From an uncultured Bacillota bacterium (GTDB taxonomy: Bacteria; Bacillota; Clostridia; Oscillospirales; Oscillospiraceae), in contig CANEFX010000013.1 of the NCBI GenBank assembly GCA_947426945.1, forward strand, positions 1 to 64,000: DNA of 64,000 nucleotides, written 5' to 3'. The notes beneath the pieces are model-generated. The model did not search any database. It was not told the DNA's origin and was given only the letters and a program-made list of their open reading frames with translations. Positions 63,941 to 64,000 of this stretch are shown here, piece by piece. The position numbers and the translations under genes are program-made. How positions within the stretch are numbered: the stretch's first letter is position 1; every line of letters begins with the position of its first letter.

Positions 63941-63999
63941 AGCTCTCCCCCCTTTCGGCACATAAGCCAGAACAGGAAGGGGGCTCCCAGCAGAGAGGT
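63937..63999 (-). CDS. C-terminal end of a FecCD-type ABC permease (gene continues off the right edge)
   Basis: The last codons before a TGA that overlaps the ATPase GTG read TSLLGAPFLFWLMCRKGGEL. GAPFFxxLL-R is the highly conserved C-terminus of FecCD permeases, where the last helix meets the ATPase. Only 20 residues are in the window. Confidence 0.75.
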   Translation of the reverse strand, partial: TSLLGAPFLFWLMCRKGGEL

Positions 64000-64000
64000 G

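Noticed and set aside
1-64000. tRNA, rRNA or riboswitch
   Set aside because: I looked in the gaps and found no clover-leaf ends, rRNA segments or known riboswitch cores.

Overview
The window looks like one chromosomal stretch of a GC-rich (about 60%) Gram-positive Clostridia, most likely an Oscillospiraceae-type gut anaerobe (Flavonifractor/Oscillibacter-like; the family is inferred). The reasons are strong Shine-Dalgarno sites, a Firmicutes-order division/cell-wall cluster headed by mraZ, a PASTA-bearing SpoVD/FtsI-type PBP, a MurE with the meso-DAP motif DNPR, a stand-alone FtsL and DivIB, and paired lrgA/lrgB. There is no rRNA, tRNA or CRISPR array.

Layout. 1-3.5 kb: the end of a proline-rich repeat protein, an OmpR-type response regulator, an RsbW-like/STAS pair, an orphan VirB2-like pilin, a small protein and a family-4 uracil-DNA glycosylase. 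3.8-17.3 kb: the dcw cluster mraZ-rsmH-ftsL-pbp-murE-mraY-ftsW-murG-murA-divIB-ftsZ, with a visible promoter and MraZ boxes, an internal terminator hairpin and a MITE-like element plus two short relatives of its ends. 17.3-19.4 kb: lrgAB, a membrane protein and an XRE regulator on the minus strand. 19.6-31.8 kb: housekeeping genes lysA, glnA, dapF, an rRNA/tRNA methylase, an MFS carrier, dprA-topA-trmFO, plsX and a PH-domain protein, with a relic of an XRE regulator between trmFO and plsX. 31.8-35.1 kb: an ArsR-controlled metal-efflux operon whose P-type ATPase lacks its own metal-binding domain while a separate 72-aa HMA protein is encoded beside it.

35.9-61.4 kb is the most unusual part: a 22-gene plus-strand locus for an extracellular-type contractile injection system (eCIS). 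It encodes a Pvc16/DUF4255-type cap, a DUF4280 PAAR-like tip, one sheath, two tube proteins, a zinc-knuckle assembly protein, a 59-aa DUF6760-like protein, a CIS-tube (Afp7-like) protein, a split VgrG (gpD plus gpV), gp25, two gpJ-like wedge proteins, a gpI-like protein, an Afp15-like AAA+ ATPase, a MalT/LuxR regulator and a DUF4157 protein with a hydrophobic C-terminal half that looks like an effector. In front of the particle genes, and overlapping them start-to-stop, lie a fibre/base-like protein and three membrane proteins: a protein of unknown fold with one TM, a propeller/Cache/HAMP sensor with a cyclase-like domain that has lost its metal-binding site, and a TM-anchored MORN-repeat protein. 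I see no capsid, terminase, lysis or long tape-measure gene. The arrangement suggests a cell-envelope-linked, signal-gated injection machine rather than a prophage.

61.4-64 kb: a relic of a rubrerythrin gene with its terminator still in place, then a minus-strand operon running in from the right edge: end of a FecCD-type permease, ABC ATPase, ModE-like regulator and a THEP1-like NTPase fused to a MobA-like nucleotidyltransferase, which points to metal/molybdenum-cofactor biology.
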